Below are positions 44,359-56,044 of a stretch of DNA of 64,000 bases, in pieces. Position 1 is the stretch's first letter; each line of letters starts with the position of its first letter. Made by a program: the position numbers and the translations under genes. Source of the DNA: Caprella mutica (taxonomy: Eukaryota > Arthropoda > Malacostraca > Amphipoda > Caprellidae); contig CANNZV010000425.1 in assembly GCA_947561585.1 (NCBI GenBank), forward strand, positions 1 to 64,000, read 5' to 3'. The notes below the pieces were generated by a model. It saw only the letters and a list, made by a program, of their open reading frames with translations. It was not told the origin of the DNA and did not search any database.

Positions 44359-45499
44359 TCTTCATTAAAAGAAAATGAAGTAATGCCTCTTGATTTTTTA
44401 CGTCACTTGGCCTGAACATATTTTTCTTAATTTTAATTTGAAAAGGCAGAATTTTGTATTTACCATATGCCTTATTTTGTTTATTGAAACTTACCACAGT
44501 GCTAAAAGAAATATTGTGTTACAGAATTATTTGTTAAATTGCTTCTTTTTATAATGATGTTTTAAATGGAAGAATATCGTTTTAAATAAAATATGATCTT
44601 ACTATACAAATTTTTCAAATTATCGAAACTTTTAAAGTTTTAATTTTCAAGCGGGCACGTCAAGTAATTTTAGATGGGGATTTTAGTTCCCACTCAAGTA
44701 AGAGGGATATGAGCGGTATAGCATTCTCGATGGCTGAAATATTCCCGGATATGGAGAGTGTATTCCTTTTGGAATTCATGAATTAACTTTATTAGATCAT
44801 ATTAAAAAGAACAGATATGACGGAGAGGGGAATTTGATGCTATTGTCCAGAGGTATTTGTAAAAGATTATGAGTCACAATTCTGTGTTATAATCAAACTT
44901 ATGGGGATTAAGATTAAAATGTTAATCCCTTAGTGCTTGCTGTGCCATATATGGTAGACAATATGAATTGGAGATAACGGGTTTTATGAATTAAAAATAG
45001 TACTTTCTAGATTATTTCTAATGGAACTAAGTAATAAAGGTAGGTTGAAAGAAGTATATAATTTATCATTTAGTTATTTTAATTGGCAATTCTTTCATAT
45101 ATGATCGAAATTGTAGAACCATCTGACTTTGTATTAATTGCATGTATATATATGAATATTTAAAATATTGAAAAAAAAACTTATTGAAATAATTAGATTA
45201 ATTTTATTCAAAAATGATATTTGTCTTCACTATAAAACCAAGTAAAAATATTTAGGTTTTAGTATAAATAACCCATTAAAAAAAATCGTAATGTTTTATC
45301 GTTTCGATCTTCGATTCTATTCGACCATAAAAAATATCGTCTATCTACGACAATAAAAAATATCGTCTTTCTACGACGATGGAAAAATCGGCGAAAAACC
45401 AAACGTAATTTATTATATATTTTATCCCGTATAGTCTCGTCTTTCGTCGGGTTTTGATTATTTATTGTTCGAAATTATGATATTTCGATGAAATCCAAA
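44359..45499. other. Unassigned DNA
   Basis: Holds a family A right-arm scrap near 45095-45125 (ATATGATCGAAATTGTAGAA) and a local TATCGTCTATCTACGACAAT repeat pair near 45335-45385. No gene is supported. Confidence 0.5.
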
Positions 45500-45660
45500 A
45501 GGGTAAGTTCCGAATTATCGGTCAGTACTACATCTTCGGTCATATAAAAAAATGATTTAAAAAATATTATTATTACACAGTGCTATCTAATAATTTTTAT
45601 ATCGTGTTTTTCTTTTATGTCCGAAGATGTAGTACTGACCGATAATTCGGAAATTATCCT
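45500..45660. mobile_element. Family A MITE, 'tactac' subtype
   Basis: AGGGTAAGTTCCGAATTATC with CAGTACTACATCTTCGGTCA on the left and an exactly complementary TGTAGTACTGACCGATAATT on the right. Shares its ACAGTGCTATCTAAT centre with the copy at 57592. Confidence 0.93.
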
Positions 45661-45934
45661 ATTACAAAAAAGTAAATTCCCGACTGTGTTTTTGCGTACG
45701 TCTCATAGTGCTGTCTCGGGCAATCTATATATTTCACTGCACGGGCCCTTTGAACGACTGTCGTAAACACCAATACAATAGACGGGAGAGACTAGGCCTA
45801 CTTTTTGGCGAATATTCTCCCTGAATAATGCATAGGGCTTCGAATTTCGAAATGAGAGGAATTTCAAGATCGGCAAATAAATTTCTAATATGCAAAGTAC
45901 GGAAAAGTCTACGGTAGAACAGAGACCTAAATCA
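45661..45934. other. Moderately GC-rich unassigned segment
   Basis: Contains TGCACGGGCCCTTTGAACGA and GAGACTAGGCCTAC but no recognisable gene. Confidence 0.4.
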
Positions 45935-46250
45935 TCAATGTATATTTTAATGTATATTATTTTGTATATTTCAATGTATACTATTTTGTTTATTATTTTG
46001 TATATTTTAAAGTATAGTATTTTGTATATTATTTTGTATATTTCAATGTTTACTATTTTGTATAGTAATTTGTATATTTCAATGTATACTATTTTGTAAA
46101 GTAATTTGTTTATTTCAATGTATACTATTTTGTAAAGTAATTTGTTTATTTCAATGTATACTATTTTGTATAGTAATTTGTATATTTCAATGATTAGTTC
46201 AATGTATATTTCGATGTTTATTTTAATGTACATTATTTTGTGTTCAATAT
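45935..46250. repeat. About 36-bp AT-rich tandem repeat (about 9 copies)
   Basis: Units of TTTCAATGTATACTATTTTG followed by TATAGTAATTTGTATA, with shortened forms at both edges. Open frames through it are artefacts. Confidence 0.9.
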
Positions 46251-46794
46251 GCATAATTTATATATTATTGGGAAATATAGAATATTAGTGCAGTATATAT
46301 GCATATGACTGATATATCAATTAACTATTTGGTTTATTATTAATGCTATTTTTTTTAATTTCCCATTAATTTACTTCACGATCAAATAATCAAAAAGCTT
46401 ATTTTAAAATACTCCATTAGAGAGTATCCGTTTTAAATCTAATTACTAATTAACTAATTGAGATGTATTTCAAATCTTCAAAAGGATTCTTTAATTTTCC
46501 GCTCTAAAATAGAATAGAACCCGTAAGATGTATCTATATATAAAAATAATACCTATATATACCTATAACTCTATATATTTTATATAACTATTCCCGCCTC
46601 AATTCTAATATCAAAATTTCTCCTTCTGTGATCTAGAATAAAAGGAACACCGACATAATTAATCAAATTAGGAAATTATTTTCCGCTTGCCTGCCTCCTC
46701 TGACTTGATCTTAAGACATATAGGTTTATATAGGCTTCATACATATAGCGAGCTTTGTATTTATATAAAACTTTATATATATATATAGGTAGAA
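46251..46794. other. AT-rich unassigned DNA
   Basis: Includes a (TA)n run near 46765-46785. No gene. Confidence 0.5.
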
Positions 46795-46985
46795 TTATGT
46801 ACAACGGACAGTAGATGTACCGGAAAAGTGTCCGCTATGCCGATCAATGGGCGCTATGGTAGATTCAGCTTATACCTAAGTTGGGGATTTGAACTTTGCA
46901 AGTTTTCTTTAACAGCATTTCAATTGTCCGGTAGAACGGACAAATTTTGTCCGTTTTGTACGTTCAAAGATCATCCGCTGTAAGG
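46795..46985. mobile_element. Possible small inverted-repeat element
   Basis: GTACAACGGACAGT near 46799 and the inverted GTCCGTTTTGTAC near 46952, with internal GTCCGGTAGAACGGACAAAT. Arms are imperfect. Confidence 0.45.
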
Positions 46986-47035
46986 TATTTTACCTGAAGT
47001 TAGAATTATTTATAGGTAGCTTTATAATATAAATG

Positions 47036-47252
47036 TAAGGTAAATTACGAATCATCGGTCAGTTTCACATCTTCGGTCATATAACAGAATGCGATATTAT
47101 AATTGTTATTTTATTTTTATTGGTATCCATGATTTTTATTTTTATCGGTATCCATGATATCAATAAAAATAAAAATAAAATAACAATTATAATATCGTTT
47201 TCTCTTATATGACCGAAGATGTGAAACTGACCGATAATTCGTAACTTACCCT
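47036..47252. mobile_element. Family A MITE with rearranged palindrome
   Basis: Ends AAGGTAAATTACGAATCATC and GATAATTCGTAACTTACCCT. In place of the full palindrome the left half GGTATCCATGAT occurs twice in tandem (47118-47160), and the TTTTATTTTTAT flank is inverted around it. Confidence 0.9.
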
Positions 47253-47354
47253 ATATACATATATTTTAAGTTTGGGCTTCCTCAATATTGGTTCAATTTG
47301 ACTTCGGCTGGTTTTAAAATAATCTCACAACCTTATAGTATTATTTTTTTCCAA

Positions 47355-47719
47355 ACATAGCCCCACCTAATTGGTGGTCAAGAACTGTCAGTCAGTGGCT
47401 GAATGGAAGTTTCCAAGCAGGTGAATTGGCACAGGTTCAGATGGTAACATTAATATAAAAAGTGGCTATACAAAGATCACCTGGTCTTACACATTGTGAC
47501 TTCTTCCTTTGGGGATTCTTCAGGAGTAAAGTATATCATACTCAAGCCAGGGATATTAAGGAGTTGAAGAAACGAATTCGTCAATTTCTTAGCAGAAAAA
47601 TCTTGGAGATGTTGCATACTAATATATGGTTTCATTTAAAAAAACAATGGCCGCCAAATTGTAATTTAATATATACTACTTCAAATATGAACCTAAAGAG
47701 GAAAATTGGTATAAATTGA
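47355..47719 (+). pseudogene. Mariner/Tc1-type transposase remnant
   Basis: After APPHLIGGQ (decayed from the GAPPH region) an in-frame stop and a shift lead to RSPGLTHCDFFLWGFFRSKVYHTQARDIKELKKRIRQFLS. This is the C-terminal DDE/D region of mariner-like transposases, where RSPDLTPxDFFLWG carries the third catalytic acidic residue. Here the Asp of SPDL is Gly, the upstream half is missing, and there are stops. It is dead. Confidence 0.8.
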
Positions 47720-48188
47720 AATTGAATTTTGAAACCCGTTGCATTCATAAAAATATTCCAAGCAATTAATTCAATATCAATTAATATTCTGAAATTTGAT
47801 AATTGTATGTAAACACAAGGTTGTGATAGACAATTGATTGTTACCCATTATATATTAAAAATATATAGGTATTTATTTTTAAATAAATATATCGTACGGG
47901 TTCTATTTTATTTTAGAGCTGAAAATAATGAATCTATTCTAAGATTTAAAACCTCCATTTAATTTCGATGTGTTCAATATGGTACAGCAGACACAAAGCT
48001 AGTCCCTACTATCGAAACTCAATAACATCTGCTACCAAGTTTCAAACTGTGACATGTGAAGCTACAGATTGGAGAAGAAGGCCTTCCTGCAAGACAGAGA
48101 AGATTAAGAGAGGAAATCTCTCGATAGAACAATTTATTCGAGAATACAAGAATATTTATATTTATTTGAAATAAGTGAACATAACATA
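47720..48188. other. Unassigned spacer
   Basis: A 68-codon open frame at 47968-48174 has no recognisable motif. Confidence 0.45.
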
Positions 48189-48458
48189 ATTTCCCTCGTG
48201 CGTTTATTTATATATTTATTTATTTGGTGTCCGCTTTTACACTACGGGTATTAAGTATGAAGAATGTAACTATGATACGCACGGGAATATATTGACTTGA
48301 TATTTAAATTCCCCTGTTTTCATTCAATTTTTAAATGTATTTTATCTATGAAATAAATTAGACTATGCAGAAAATGTAATTCATTAAAAGTAACCTAATA
48401 ACGGGTAATAAATTGGTATTGATGAAGACACGTTATTTTTAACGGGAAAATACACTAG
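48189..48458 (+). mobile_element. Non-autonomous Helitron H1, copy 4
   Basis: TTTCCCTCGTGCGTTTATTT onward matches the family. It ends with CACGTTATTTTTAACGGG, then AAAATACACTAG followed by T. The first ten bases (TCTATACTAA) are missing. Confidence 0.88.
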
Positions 48459-48583
48459 TATTCTTATAATATATAGAAAAAGAAATCATATTGAACAATA
48501 AAAAAAAATATATTTTTTTCGTAATGAATATTCACAATTGTCCTTAACTAATGTAACTGTTCTCTCTATGGAAGAGTACTCAT

Positions 48584-48592
48584 GTATTTATC
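48584..48592. repeat. Left target-site duplication of FB-2
   Basis: GTATTTATC, repeated exactly at 49997-50005. Confidence 0.8.
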
Positions 48593-49996
48593 GGTGCACG
48601 GCGAATTGCCACTGAGTGAACTGCCGCTGGGTGAACTGCCCATGTGGGTGAATTGCCACTGTGTGAACTGCCCATGTGGGTGAATTGCCACTGGGTGAAC
48701 TTCCCATTTGGTTGAATTGCCACTGTGTGAACTGCCCATGTGGGTGAATTGCCACTGGGTGAACTTCCCATTTGGTTGAATTGCCACTGGGTGAACTTCC
48801 CATTTGAGTGAATTGCCACTGGGTGAACTTCCCATTTGGGTGAATTGCCACCGAGTGAACTGCCCATGAGGGTGAATTACAACTGGGTGAACAACTCTCA
48901 CTGACTGCATCACTACGTACACGAGATGAACAAAACACACACTCGCCATGTGTGTTTAGGTGTATCCCCCCCCTACTAATATAAGCGTGGACCGAGAATT
49001 GGGCCCGCCGACAGTTGGGTCCAGGACAATTAGGTCAACGACAATTGGGCCCCAAGACAATTATATTATTTACCCATTTTGTAAAGAGTCTACTGTATTA
49101 ACTTAATTAAAGACCATTACTACTGTAATAACTAGGGATGCGATATTATGCGTTTTGTATAAAAATATAATCTTGAGCATCATTAAAATAGATAATATTC
49201 TTTATATGAGAAAATATTCTCGTTAAGAAAAAAAAAATTAATAGAACATATTCTTTTCATGAATAAATACTATTATTCTTTTAAACTACAATAAGTTTTC
49301 TGTTCTGAGATGGGTCATAAAAGAAACAAATTTCATAGTTACAGTACCTCTATGAGTCTATATAGTGAACTCGTGTAAAGTGAATGAGTTAGGTTGTAGC
49401 CAATAGAAAGTAAGAATGTATGTATTTTAGATGAAGAAAAAATGAAAATAAGATTGTGGGTATTTAAAGATGGCTGTGGTCCACCAAGACCTGCTAAAAT
49501 TATTAGAATAAACAAGTTGAATTAAATTTAATGCGAATTTGTTGAAACCTGTTCAGTGTTCAATATAGAACAGTTTTATAAATCAGGATAGAGATTTGAT
49601 GGATAGAGATAGCACGAATAAGGACATATTGAAAGGAACTTTATCACTGTACATTTTCAAGGGTTTAACAGTATGAGGTATCATCGGCACGTAAAGGTAT
49701 ACAATTCACCCAGTGTCAATTTACCCAGTGAGAATCCACCCAGTGACAATTCACCCAGTTGCAATTCACCCAGTGGCAATTTACCCAGTGGCAATTCACC
49801 CACATGGGCAGTTCACCCAGTGGCAACTCCCCCACATGGGCAGTTCCCCCGGTGGCAATTCTCCCACATGGTCAATTCACCCAGTGGCAATTCCCCCACA
49901 TGGGCAGTTCACCCAGTGGCAATTCTCCCAAATGGGCAGTTCCCCAGTGGCAATCCACCCAATGGCAATTCGCCCAGTGGCAATTCCCCTAGAACC
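48593..49996. mobile_element. Foldback element FB-2
   Basis: Termini GGTGCACGGCGAATTGCCAC (left) and, read inward, GGTTCTAGGGGAATTGCCAC (right). Each arm is a tandem array: left 48603-48895 of GAATTGCCACTGGGTGAAC and GCCCATGTGGGTGAATT modules, right 49697-49990 of the reverse complement. The loop is about 800 bp with no gene. A second cluster of GACAATTGGGCC modules is at 48985-49062. Open frames through the arms (HPVAIHPHGQ, GNSPSGNSP) are repeat artefacts. Confidence 0.85.
48985..49062. repeat. GACAATTGGGCC module cluster inside FB-2
   Basis: GGACCGAGAATTGGGCCCGC then GACAGTTGGGTCC, GACAATTAGGTC, GACAATTGGGCCCC: about five modules of 13-17 bp. It looks like one terminus of yet another foldback family. 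Confidence 0.65.
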
Positions 49997-50005
49997 GTAT
50001 TTATC
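49997..50005. repeat. Right target-site duplication of FB-2
   Basis: GTATTTATC, identical to 48584-48592. Confidence 0.8.
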
Positions 50006-50334
50006 CGGTGGCTTTTAAGGAAAATATCTAAAAAAAACTACCAAAATACATCATTTGACAAGGGACATGAATATGGCTCCACCATTCATTCCTATCAACA
50101 GAAACAAAATTAAACAATAATATAATATAAAAAATTATTTAAATTTTTTTCTATATACTCTATTAAAAATATTTGTATTATATGAATATGCAAATAATAG
50201 TTTTTATATACTAATCAGTTCAAAGGTTATTAGATTCAACCCTTTATATCATAAGGTGACATATAAGTCCCTTTTCAAGAGATGTGTTTTTAGAGGCTTT
50301 TTAAAGATATTTATCTTAAACGATCGGTTATAAA
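50006..50334. other. Unassigned spacer
   Basis: No feature recognised. Confidence 0.45.
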
Positions 50335-50540
50335 CACCTGTATTCTCTTTCATATGTTAGAGCATATGTGCAGTCTTACATTAGTCTTACATTTGTTAAG
50401 CATAACTACTATTTAAAAAAAATATATATATTGTTTATTTTTCTTCTAATGTACTTTCTTTCCCCATATGTTACAAGAAGATCACAACTATTTCGTTTTT
50501 TTTTCACGCTTAAAGGCAATCAAGTTCAAAATAGGCACAT
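50335..50540. repeat. Dispersed repeat, copy 2 (partner at 9145-9350)
   Basis: Same order of CTCTTTCATATGTTAGAGCA, TCTTACATTTGTTAAGC and CATATGTTACAAGAAGATCA blocks. Confidence 0.6.
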
Positions 50541-50754
50541 CAGTTTCGAAATCCTATTGTACAGTCCTACCGATAAAGCTTCGGAACCGTATATCCTGAT
50601 TCGTTTGCTTCACTTTTCAATGTTACTTCCAAGGGGAATATAATCTCCTTTTATGACCACTCAGATATTTAAAGGCTGGGATAAAGTCTTCAGGGCAAGA
50701 GAAAAGATTTGAAAGTACATCTACCGTAGAGATTGCCTCTAGCTTGCCCCTTTG
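50541..50754. other. Unassigned spacer
   Basis: Non-repetitive and less AT-rich than average. No gene. Confidence 0.4.
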
Positions 50755-53700
50755 GTATAGCGTCTACTATTGCTACTATTGCTACTATCCTCTACTATCA
50801 TCTACTATTGCTACTATCCTCTACCTCTGCTACTATTGCTACTATTGCTACTATCCTCTACTTTCGTTACTACTGCTACTATCCTCTACTATTGCTACTA
50901 TCATCTACTATTGCTACTATCCTCTACTTTTGCTACTATCCTCTACTATCTCTACTATCCTCTACTATTTCTACTATCCTCTACTATTGCTACTATCCTC
51001 TACCATTGCTACTATCCTCTACTATTGCTACTATCCTTTACTATGGCTACTATCCTCTACTATTGCTACTATCCTCTACTATTGCTACTATCCTCTACTA
51101 TTGCTACGATCCTCTACTATTGCTACTATCTTCTACTATTGCTATTATCCACTACAATTGCTATTATCCTCTACTATTGCTACTATCCTTTACTATGGCT
51201 ACTATCCTCTACTATTGCTACTATCCTCTACTATTGCTACTATCCTCTATTATTGCTACTATCCTCTACTATTGCTACTATCCTCTACTTTTGATACTAT
51301 CCTCTACAATTGCTATTATCCTCTACTATTGCTACTATCCTCTACTATTGCTACTATCCTCTACTATTGCTACTATCCTCTACTATCGCTTCTATCCTCT
51401 ACTTTTGCTACTATCCTCTATTATTGCTACTATCCTCTACTATTGCTACTATCCTCTACTTTTGCTACTATCCTCTACTATCGCTACTATCCTCTACTAT
51501 TGCTACTATCCTCTACTATCGCTACTATCCTCTACTATTGCTACTATCCTCTACTATTGCTATTATCCTCTACTATTGCTACTATCCTCTACTATTGCTA
51601 CTATCCTCTACTATTGCTACGATCCTCTACTATTGCTACTATCCTCTACTATCGCTTCTATCCTCTACTTTTGCTACTATCCTCTATTATCGCTACTATC
51701 CTCTACTATTGCTACTATCCTCTACTTTTGCTACTATCCTCTACTATCGCTACGATCCTCTACTATTGCTACTATCCTCTACTATTAATACTATCCTCTA
51801 TTATCGCTACTATCCTCTACTATTGCTACTATCCTCTACTATTGCTACTATCCTCTATTATTGCTACTATCCTCTACTATTGCTACTATCCTCTACTATT
51901 GCTACTATCCTCTACTATTGCTACTACCCTTTACAATTGCTATTTTCCTCTACTATTGCTACTATCCTTTACTATCGCTACTATCCTCTACTATTGCTAC
52001 TATCCTCTACTATCGCTACTATCCTCTACTATTGCTACTATCCTCTACTATTGCTACTATTGCTACTATTGCTACTATCCTCTACTATTGCTACTATCCT
52101 TTACTATCGCTACTATCCTCTACTATTGCTACTATCCTCTACTATCGCTACTATCCTCTACTATCGCTACTATCCTCTACTATTGCTACTATCCTCTACT
52201 ATTGCTACTATTGCTACTATCCTCTACTATTGCTACTATCCTCTACTATTGCTACTATCCTCTATTATTGCTACTATCCTCTACTATCGCTACTATCCTC
52301 TACTATTGCTACTATCCTCTACTATCGCTACTATCCTCTACTATTGCTACTATCCTCTACTATTGCTATTATCCTCTACTATTGCTACTATCCTCTACTA
52401 TTGCTACTATCCTCTACTATTGCTACGATCCTCTACTATTGCTACTATCCTCTACTATCGCTTCTATCCTCTACTTTTGCTACTATCCTCTATTATCGCT
52501 ACTATCCTCTACTATTGCTACTATCCTCTACTTTTGCTACTATCCTCTACTATCGCTACGATCCTCTACTATTGCTACTATCCTCTACTATTGCTACTAT
52601 CCTCTATTATCGCTACTATCCTCTACTATTGCTACTATCCTCTACTATTGCTACTATCCTCTATTATTGCTACTATCCTCTACTATTGCTACTATCCTCT
52701 ACTATTGCTACTATCCTCTACTATTGCTACTACCCTTTACAATTGCTATTTTCCTCTACTATTGCTACTATCCTTTACTATCGCTACTATCCTCTACTAT
52801 TGCTACTATCCTCTACTATCGCTACTATCCTCTACTATCGCTACTATCCTCTACTATTGCTACTATCCTCTACTATTGCTACTATTGCTACTATTGCTAC
52901 TATCCTCTACTATTGCTACTATCCTTTACTATCGCTACTATCCTCTACTATTGCTACTATCCTCTACTATCGCTACTATCCTCTACTATCGCTACTNNNN
53001 NNNNNNNNNNNNNNNNNNNNNNNNNNNNNNNNNNNNNNNNNNNNNNNNNNNNNNNNGCTACTATCCTCTACTATTGCTACTATCCTCTACTATTGCTACT
53101 ATCCTCTATTATTGCTACTATCCTCTACTATTGCTACTATCCTCTACTTTTGCTACTATCCTCTACAATTGCTATTATCCTCTACTATTGCTACTATCCT
53201 CTACTATTGCTACTATACTCTACTATTGCTACTATCCTCTACTATCGCTACTATCCTCTACTTTTGCTACTATCCTCTATTATCGCTACTATCCTCTACT
53301 ATTGCTACTATCCTCTACTTTTGCTACTATCCTCTATTATCGCTACTATCCTCTACTATTGCTACTATCCTCTACTATCGCTACTATCCTCTACTATTAC
53401 TACTATCCTCTACTATCGCTACTATCCTCTACTATTGCTACTATCCTCTACTATTGCTACTATCCTCTACTATTGCTACTATCCTGTACTATTGCTACTA
53501 TCTTCTACTATTGCTACTATCCTCTACTATCGCTACTATCCTCTACTTTTGATACTATCCTCTACTATTGCTACTATCCTCTACTATTGCTACTATTGCT
53601 ACTATTGCTACTATCCTCTACTATTGCTACTATCCTCTACTATTGCTACTATCCTCTACTATTGCTACCATCCTCTACTATTGCTACTATTGCTACTATT

Positions 53701-53945
53701 GCTAGTATCCTCTACTATTGCTACTATCCTCTACTATCGCTACTATCCTCTACTATTGCTACTATCCTCTACTATTGCTACTATTGCTACCATTGCTACT
53801 ATACTCTACTATTGCTACTATCCTCTACTTTTGCTACTATTGCTACTATTGCTACTATCCTCTACTACTGCTACTATTGCTACTATCCTCTACTATTGCT
53901 ACTATCCTCTACTATTGCTACTATTGCTTCTATGGCTTCTAGCTA
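50755..53945. repeat. 19-bp minisatellite (about 160 copies)
   Basis: Units CCTCTACTATTGCTACTAT with CGC, TTT and GGC variants and intermittent extra TATTGCTAC nonamers. Stop-free in three forward phases, hence open frames up to 1081 codons that are not genes. A block of variants at about 51490-52190 recurs 806 bp later (markers at 51665/52471 and 51921/52727). Confidence 0.98.
52997..53056. other. Assembly gap (60 N)
   Basis: Sixty N inside the 19-bp array. The true array length is unknown. Confidence 0.99.
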
Positions 53946-53948
53946 TTA

Positions 53949-54176
53949 CAGTGGAACACCTGAGTTATGAAGTATCGGTTCCTTCATAACTCAGGTGCAC
54001 AGATAGTTTTCTATGATTAAAATCTTGGAGAAAACTTTGGTCGTTGAGGGATAACTAAATTCTTGCCGTATATCCCTTTCTATAATTGAAACATAGAAAA
54101 TACTTCATAACTCAGGTGCATTTCATAATTTAGGTCCTTCAATACTCGAGTGCTTCATAACTCAGGAGTTTTACTG
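53949..54176. mobile_element. Family D MITE (TA target), copy 2
   Basis: Ends CAGTGGAACACCTGAGTTAT and ATAACTCAGGAGTTTTACTG with TA on both sides. It lies right against the end of the 19-bp array. Confidence 0.9.
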
Positions 54177-54211
54177 TAATTTACAATAAAATACATATAC
54201 AAACTAGAATA

Positions 54212-54807
54212 TGTGCACTCGGTAGAGCGCATACCTTCGCCTCCGCTTTGACCCGGTCTCTCCCAAAATTAAGGAAACTGCTAATTGGATAATAACCAAT
54301 CGTCCCACCAAGTTTCATGCAATATGGTACAATACTTTTTGAGTTATAAATGACCTTGACCTTTGATCGGATCGCTTCCAAAATTCAACCAGATCGTTCC
54401 TGGTCATTGATCAATTGTACCATTAAATTTCAAACAATTTGGTTGAATACTTTTGAGTTACAAATGGCCTTGACCTTGATCTTTGACCTTTGACCCGATC
54501 TCTCCCAAAATCTATCAAAATGGTTTCTACATATTGACCAATCGTTCCACCAAGTTTCATGCAATATGGTTTGATACTTTTTGAGTTATAAATGGCCGTG
54601 ACCTTGACCTTTGACCGGGTCACTCCCAAAAGACTAGCAGCAGGTCACTGGACATGGACCAATCGTTTCACCAAATTTCAAGCAATTTGGTTGAACAATT
54701 TTTCAGTTAAGCGAATAACAAGATGATAAATAAATAATTAAATAAATGAATAAATTTATGAATAAATTCCGATGAAAATATAACCTTACGCAAGATTGCG
54801 AAGGTAA
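54212..54807. repeat. Dispersed-type element with four about 118-bp internal units
   Basis: Four diverged units each contain CTCCCAAAA, CCAATCGT, CACCAAGTTTCATGCAAT, TTTGAGTTATAAATGGCC and CTTGACCTTTGACC. The left edge GCACTCGGTAGAGCGC resembles a tRNA A box. The right edge is a hairpin (CCTTACGCAA / TTGCGAAGG). It is probably a non-autonomous transposable element of unidentified class. Confidence 0.65.
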
Positions 54808-54879
54808 AAACAATATATGATTCTTCATCTTCATTATTTAATTGATTTTTTTTTATACGATTTCAAAATTTTAATTCAT

Positions 54880-54945
54880 AGTAGGCCATAGATGATAAAG
54901 CAGGATCCCAATATGATCTTCTATGGCCCCATCAAATTTAGATTA
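54880..54945. mobile_element. Mini-hairpin G copy
   Basis: GGCCATAGATGATAAAGCAG faces GATCTTCTATGGCCCCATCA. Confidence 0.6.
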
Positions 54946-55124
54946 TCATATCCCAATAATCACAAGATAATCACATCCCAATAATCACAAGATAATCACA
55001 TCCCAATAATCACAAGATAATCACATCCCAATAATCACAAGATAATCACATCCCAATAATCACAAGATAATCACATCCCAATAATCACAAGATAATCACA
55101 TCCCAATAATCACAAGATAATCAA
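54946..55124. repeat. 25-bp minisatellite, left part
   Basis: About seven units of ATAATCACAAGATAATCACA plus TCCCA. The last nine bases, GATAATCAA, are duplicated at the far side of FB-3. The same array resumes in the same orientation at 56045. Confidence 0.95.
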
Positions 55125-56044
55125 GGGATTCGGAAAATTGATCGAAAGCAATTGATCGAATGGAAAATTGATCGAAAGGAAAATTGGTCGAATGGAAAAT
55201 TGATCGAAAGGAAAATTGGTCGAATGGAAAATTAATCGAAAGGAAAATTGGTAGAATGGAAAATTGATCTAAAGGAAAATTGATCGCACAACAATTGATC
55301 GAATGGAGAATTGACCGAAACAAAATTGATCGAAAATGATATTGGATCTATTTACACTAATTGACAATGATAACTAAAACCATGGATTACCTGAGAAACT
55401 TACTTGCAATATATTACAGCTAGTAGATCTTGTTACCATGATTTATATATAATAATAATAATAATTTATACAATAATAATATATGATAATAATTTATGTA
55501 TAACATTTCTTCAATCAACTGTTTTTCTATAACAGAGATTTATATGCTCTGAAATATATTACAATTTGAAGAATTTTAAATTTTCTTAGTGAAATGAAGG
55601 TTAAATAATTAATTAATTTAGTATAGGTTTAACGTCTGTTTCGGAACCAAAAGCCATATCACTGACTGCAAAAGGGAATTAAATACAAGAGATAGGAAGG
55701 AGCAGTCAGAAAGGAAAGTGGATTCATGAACAAAGTCACTTAACACCGTCGGTAACAATGCTCATGGATGCAGAAAAGCTACTCTGTGAGTGCAGTCACT
55801 TACCAAGGAATGTAACAAAAAGGGACACTAAGCACCAGTTGCTGCACTCACAGATGGAAGAAAAAAATGAAGCTGATCTATTCGATCAATTTCCTTTCGA
55901 TCAATTGTTGTGCGATCAATTTTCCTTTCTATATCAATTTTCCATTCAACCAATTTTCCGTTCAATCAATTTTCCTTTCGACCAATATTCTTTTCGACCA
56001 ATTTTCCATTTGATCAATTGTTTTCGATAAATTTTCCTAGACCG
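55125..56044. mobile_element. Foldback element FB-3 inserted in the 25-bp array
   Basis: Left terminus GGGATTCGGAAAATTGATCG; right terminus read inward CGGTCTAGGAAAATTTATCG. Left arm (55131-55340) holds about 13 modules of 14-16 bp alternating GGAAAATTGATCGAAA and GGAAAATTGGTCGAAT. Right arm (55877-56040) has about ten in reverse complement. The loop is about 535 bp, non-coding, and includes the dispersed segment at 55625-55712. Confidence 0.88.
55625..55712. repeat. Dispersed segment inside the FB-3 loop (partner 36717-36812)
   Basis: TTAACGTCTGTTTCGGAACC, GCCATATC and GGGAATTAAATACAAGAGA align with the second locus. Confidence 0.7.

Noticed and set aside
45703..46254. 183-codon minus-strand frame
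   Set aside because: Two thirds is the AT-rich 36-bp array. The unique part shows no recognisable domain.
48566..50113. HPVAIHPHGQ / GNSPSGNSP frames on both sides of FB-2
   Set aside because: They translate the inverted modular arms of a foldback element, with three phases open.
50744..53989. Very long open frames (up to 1081 codons) through the 19-bp array
   Set aside because: Stop-free repeats open several phases at once and the frames have no unique domain. Three phases and the assembly gap all read through equally.
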